Origin: Proteobacteria bacterium UBA6921
Lineage (GTDB): Bacteria > Pseudomonadota > Gammaproteobacteria > SG8-11
Direction of reading: 5' to 3'
Assembly (NCBI GenBank): GCA_002450895.1
Contig: DKAR01000196.1
Coordinates: 655-8,848, forward strand
Length of the DNA stretch: 8,194 nucleotides
Each line of letters starts with the position of its first letter. The first letter of the stretch is position 1. This document shows positions 6,592 to 8,194 of this stretch, one piece after another. Under the pieces are notes generated by a model. The model made no database searches and was not told the DNA's origin. It worked only from the letters and a program-made list of their open reading frames with translations. The position numbers and the translations under genes are program-made.

Positions 6592-7104
6592 TTAACCGTC
6601 CCCGAGGCGCGCGCCGGCCACCGGATCCTTCAACCAGTAGGCAATGTCTTTTCCCAATGCCTTTACGCAGCGACCCAGAATGGAACATGTTCCCTTGAAT
6701 CCGGAAAACGCGCCACCGCCGGACACACGTGAACCGCCAAATGTTGAAATCACCTTGTCGCCCTCACGCAGCTCGCCGACGACCTGAACGGACTTTGATC
6801 CGCTCCACGCGCCGCCCCCGGCGCCCATCACCTGGGTGATGCGTACATCCAGAATCCGGCTGCCGCCGGGTGGCGTCTCACCGAGCGCCATTTTCACCGG
6901 CACGTGGACTCGATCCGCGTACGTCTTGATCCAATTGGCGAGCTTAATCTCGAGGCCGCATTCGTTGCGCACGGCGATCCGGACCGCCGCCTTTTCATCG
7001 AATTTCACTTCCGTTGGAATATAGATGGGCGCGGCGTCGTCGGCGACGACCACACCGGTGGCGAGCCACATACAAAAAACCAGCGTCATTCCTGTTTTGT
7101 TCAT
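6592..7104 (-). CDS. Small exported protein of unknown function
   Basis: This 170-residue protein opens with a Sec-type signal peptide: Lys3, a hydrophobic core (about 6-20) and a likely cleavage site VVVA|DD after residue 21. Cys11 lies inside the hydrophobic core, not in a lipobox, so a lipoprotein is unlikely. The mature part has three cysteines: C49 (RNECGLE), C140 and C146 (KGTCSILGRC). It also has a Gly/Ser-rich stretch (about 93-133) with SGGGAFSGFKG. I recall similar uncharacterised proteobacterial proteins sharing the SGGGAF...KG-C...LGR pattern, but I cannot name a family. The start is ATG 7102-7104, with AGGAGG at 7111-7116 six nt upstream. An earlier in-frame ATG (7123-7125) would place that ribosome site inside the gene. 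The CDF gene starts 34 nt downstream, so the two may be cotranscribed. No function is proposed. Confidence 0.85.
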   Translation of the reverse strand: MNKTGMTLVFCMWLATGVVVADDAAPIYIPTEVKFDEKAAVRIAVRNECGLEIKLANWIKTYADRVHVPVKMALGETPPGGSRILDVRITQVMGAGGGAWSGSKSVQVVGELREGDKVISTFGGSRVSGGGAFSGFKGTCSILGRCVKALGKDIAYWLKDPVAGARLGDG

Positions 7105-7287
7105 TGTTTCCCTCCTGACGTGCATTGCCCGGCGATGACGTGGCGATTTCCCGGCTCCGTAATCGTCGTGGGTAGCCCTGTTTTGGCAAGATCCGGACTT
7201 AATATCTTTACTGACGTCGCGAGAAAAAAGCAGTTCCCATTAAACGGCGCAACACGCGAAGCGCGCTCGACAGGCACAAACACATTT
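7105..7287. other. Intergenic stretch between moaC and the exported-protein gene
   Basis: These 183 bases hold the AGGAGG ribosome site of the exported-protein gene (7111-7116) and presumably its promoter. A TTGCCA (minus strand, about 7184-7189) resembles a -35 box but has no good -10 partner. A run of six T on the minus strand (about 7225-7230) follows a weak 4-bp CGCG stem by more than 20 nt, so I do not call a terminator for moaC. No convincing small gene is seen on either strand. Confidence 0.4.
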
Positions 7288-7773
7288 TCAGGGCGTGAGA
7301 TCGCGCTTCCACAATCCAGATTTTCCACCGGACTTCTCCAACAGACCGATTCCTTCCATCGTCATTCCGCGATCGACGGCCTTGCACATGTCGTACACCG
7401 TCAACAGGGCGATCTGAACTGCGGTCAGCGCCTCCATCTCCACGCCGGTGCGCCCGCGTGTTTCGACCACCGCACGGCAGTGCAGGCAGTGACGGGCCAC
7501 GTCCGGATCGAACTCGATGTCCACGTGCGTGAGCGCCAGGGGATGACACAAAGGAATCAGGTTGCCGGTTTTTTTTGCCGCCATGATGCCAGCCACGCGC
7601 GCAACTCCGAGCACGTCGCCCTTGGAATGCACGCCGTGCAGGATCAGGTCGAGCGTTTCCGCTTTCATCACAATGCGGCCGCCGGCCACTGCAATGCGGT
7701 GTGTTTCGGTTTTCTCGCCGACATTCACCATGTGGGCTTCGCCAGCGGCATTGAAATGCGTCAGTTCACTCAT
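7288..7773 (-). CDS. moaC: Cyclic pyranopterin monophosphate synthase MoaC
   Basis: MoaC catalyses formation of cyclic pyranopterin monophosphate from the 3',8-cyclo-GTP made by MoaA, the first stage of molybdenum cofactor synthesis, in the cytoplasm. The 161 residues align without offset to the E. coli enzyme at the active site: K51 (HSKGDV), H77 (LIPLCHPL), D128 and K131 (YDMCKAVD). The conserved start SELTHFNAAGEAHMV and the C-terminal EKSGGKSG are also present. ATG 7771-7773 matches the family N-terminus; a GGGA 7 nt upstream is a modest ribosome site. It diverges from moaD across a 58-nt gap. moaA and moaE are not in the window. Confidence 0.98.
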   Translation of the reverse strand: MSELTHFNAAGEAHMVNVGEKTETHRIAVAGGRIVMKAETLDLILHGVHSKGDVLGVARVAGIMAAKKTGNLIPLCHPLALTHVDIEFDPDVARHCLHCRAVVETRGRTGVEMEALTAVQIALLTVYDMCKAVDRGMTMEGIGLLEKSGGKSGLWKRDLTP

Positions 7774-7799
7774 GGTTCTATCCCGTGGTTATGTGCGAG

Positions 7800-7807
7800 A
7801 GTATAGG
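7800..7807. promoter_or_regulatory. Overlapping divergent -10-like elements between moaC and moaD
   Basis: Within the 58-nt moaC-moaD gap, AGTATAGG reads TATACT (5 of 6 to consensus) on the minus strand towards moaC, from 7805 to 7800. On the plus strand it reads TATAGG towards moaD, from 7802 to 7807. Leaders would be roughly 20 nt each. No strong -35 hexamer is visible for either direction. If both are used, the two promoters would compete for the same bases. Confidence 0.3.
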
Positions 7808-7831
7808 CTCGTGCAACAAACGGGGCGAGAG

Positions 7832-8062
7832 ATGGCCATTACCGTCAAATATTTCGCGAGCCTGCGGGAAAAACTCGGCCGCGGCGAGGAACAGATTGCC
7901 CCGGAAGGCATCGCGACGGCGCGCGACGTCTGGAATCGTTGCGTGAAGACCGAGCCACCCCTCAAGACATTGGTGGCGATCAACCTGGAATATGCGGGTT
8001 GGGACAGCCCTGCAAAAGATGGCGATGAAGTGGCGTTTTTTCCGCCGGTTACGGGCGGCTAG
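7832..8062 (+). CDS. moaD: Molybdopterin synthase sulfur-carrier subunit MoaD
   Basis: MoaD is the small ubiquitin-fold subunit of molybdopterin synthase. Its C-terminal Gly-Gly is adenylated and thiocarboxylated, then donates sulfur to the pterin precursor within the MoaD-MoaE complex. The 76-residue protein begins MAITVKYFASLREKLG, a typical MoaD first strand, and ends in DGDEVAFFPPVTGG, the family C-terminus with the required terminal GG. A GTG seven codons upstream (7811-7813) is in frame, but ATG 7832-7834 fits family length and has GGGG about 7 nt before it. It is the only plus-strand gene here. Its partner moaE, often the next gene, is absent: moaD instead runs tail-to-tail into ppa. 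Confidence 0.96.
   Translation: MAITVKYFASLREKLGRGEEQIAPEGIATARDVWNRCVKTEPPLKTLVAINLEYAGWDSPAKDGDEVAFFPPVTGG
8059..8062. other. CTAG palindrome shared by the stop codons of moaD and ppa
   Basis: Bases 8060-8062 (TAG) end moaD on the plus strand, and bases 8059-8061 read on the minus strand (TAG) end ppa. The convergent genes therefore overlap by four bases, leaving no room for a terminator between the coding regions. Each transcript must run antisense into the other gene before it ends. Confidence 0.9.
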
Positions 8063-8194
8063 AAGCGCGGCTTTTTGGGCGCCTGTTCGTAACGGGCGAT
8101 GCCGTCCGTCAGTTCCTTCTTGGCTTCATCGGGCCCGACCCAGCTTTCGATCTTCACCCACTTACCGGGTTCGAGATCCTTGTAGTGCTCGAAG
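8059..8194 (-). CDS. ppa: Soluble inorganic pyrophosphatase, C-terminal fragment cut by the window edge
   Basis: The last 44 codons are visible, opening with FEHYKDLEPGKWVKIESW. This closely matches the C-terminal helix region of family I (Ppa) pyrophosphatases, which hydrolyse pyrophosphate to phosphate and so drive biosynthetic reactions forward; in E. coli the same region reads FEHYKDLEKGKWVKVEGW. The tail ends QAPKKPRF before TAG. The Asp-rich active site lies outside the window, so catalytic residues cannot be checked. The fragment is cut by the window edge, with no sign of degradation. Confidence 0.9.
   Translation of the reverse strand, partial: FEHYKDLEPGKWVKIESWVGPDEAKKELTDGIARYEQAPKKPRF

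Noticed and set aside
7220..7260. Rho-independent terminator after moaC
   Set aside because: The T-run is more than 20 nt away from a stem of only 4 bp, so the structure does not fit an intrinsic terminator.
6904..7806. Plus-strand open frame of 300 codons
   Set aside because: It covers moaC and the 5' part of the exported-protein gene in antisense and has no protein-like motifs.

Overview
The window looks like ordinary chromosomal housekeeping DNA from a GC-rich gammaproteobacterium, possibly near the Xanthomonadales/Nevskiales/Steroidobacter part of the class. Support for this is the order dapF - DUF484 gene - xerC, the adjoining hslV-hslU - DUF971 gene - ubiE block, and an HslV with a short extended N-terminus (MEQFHA before the catalytic Thr), a form I associate with betaproteobacteria and Xanthomonadales. 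The genus cannot be fixed from the sequence alone. I see no mobile element, tRNA, rRNA, CRISPR array or compositionally foreign island.

All genes but one are on the minus strand. Reading in the direction of transcription from about 5.5 kb to 1: dapF (diaminopimelate epimerase), a DUF484/GAF-like gene overlapping the dapF stop by 4 nt, xerC (chromosome-dimer recombinase), hslV and hslU (ATP-dependent protease), a DUF971 gene, and ubiE (quinone C-methyltransferase, cut by the window edge). Gaps are mostly under 100 nt, so this may be one long operon or two to three overlapping units, with possible internal promoters before dapF and hslV.

Upstream of dapF on the same strand are a cation-diffusion-facilitator metal exporter with a His-rich N-terminus, and before it a small secreted protein of unknown function. 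The exporter is the oddest gene here. Its reading frame is intact through the His-rich leader, but the only possible start codon behind a good Shine-Dalgarno is ATC; there is no ATG, GTG or TTG.

At the right end, moaC (minus) and moaD (plus) diverge from a 58-bp gap carrying back-to-back -10-like sequences. They act in successive steps of molybdenum cofactor synthesis. moaD then converges on ppa (inorganic pyrophosphatase, minus, cut by the window edge), and the two stop codons share one CTAG palindrome. moaE is not in the window.

I did not find a convincing undescribed system. The items most worth a second look are the ATC start of the metal exporter with its adjacent small hairpin, the unassigned exported protein with three mature cysteines, and the shared stop codons of moaD and ppa.
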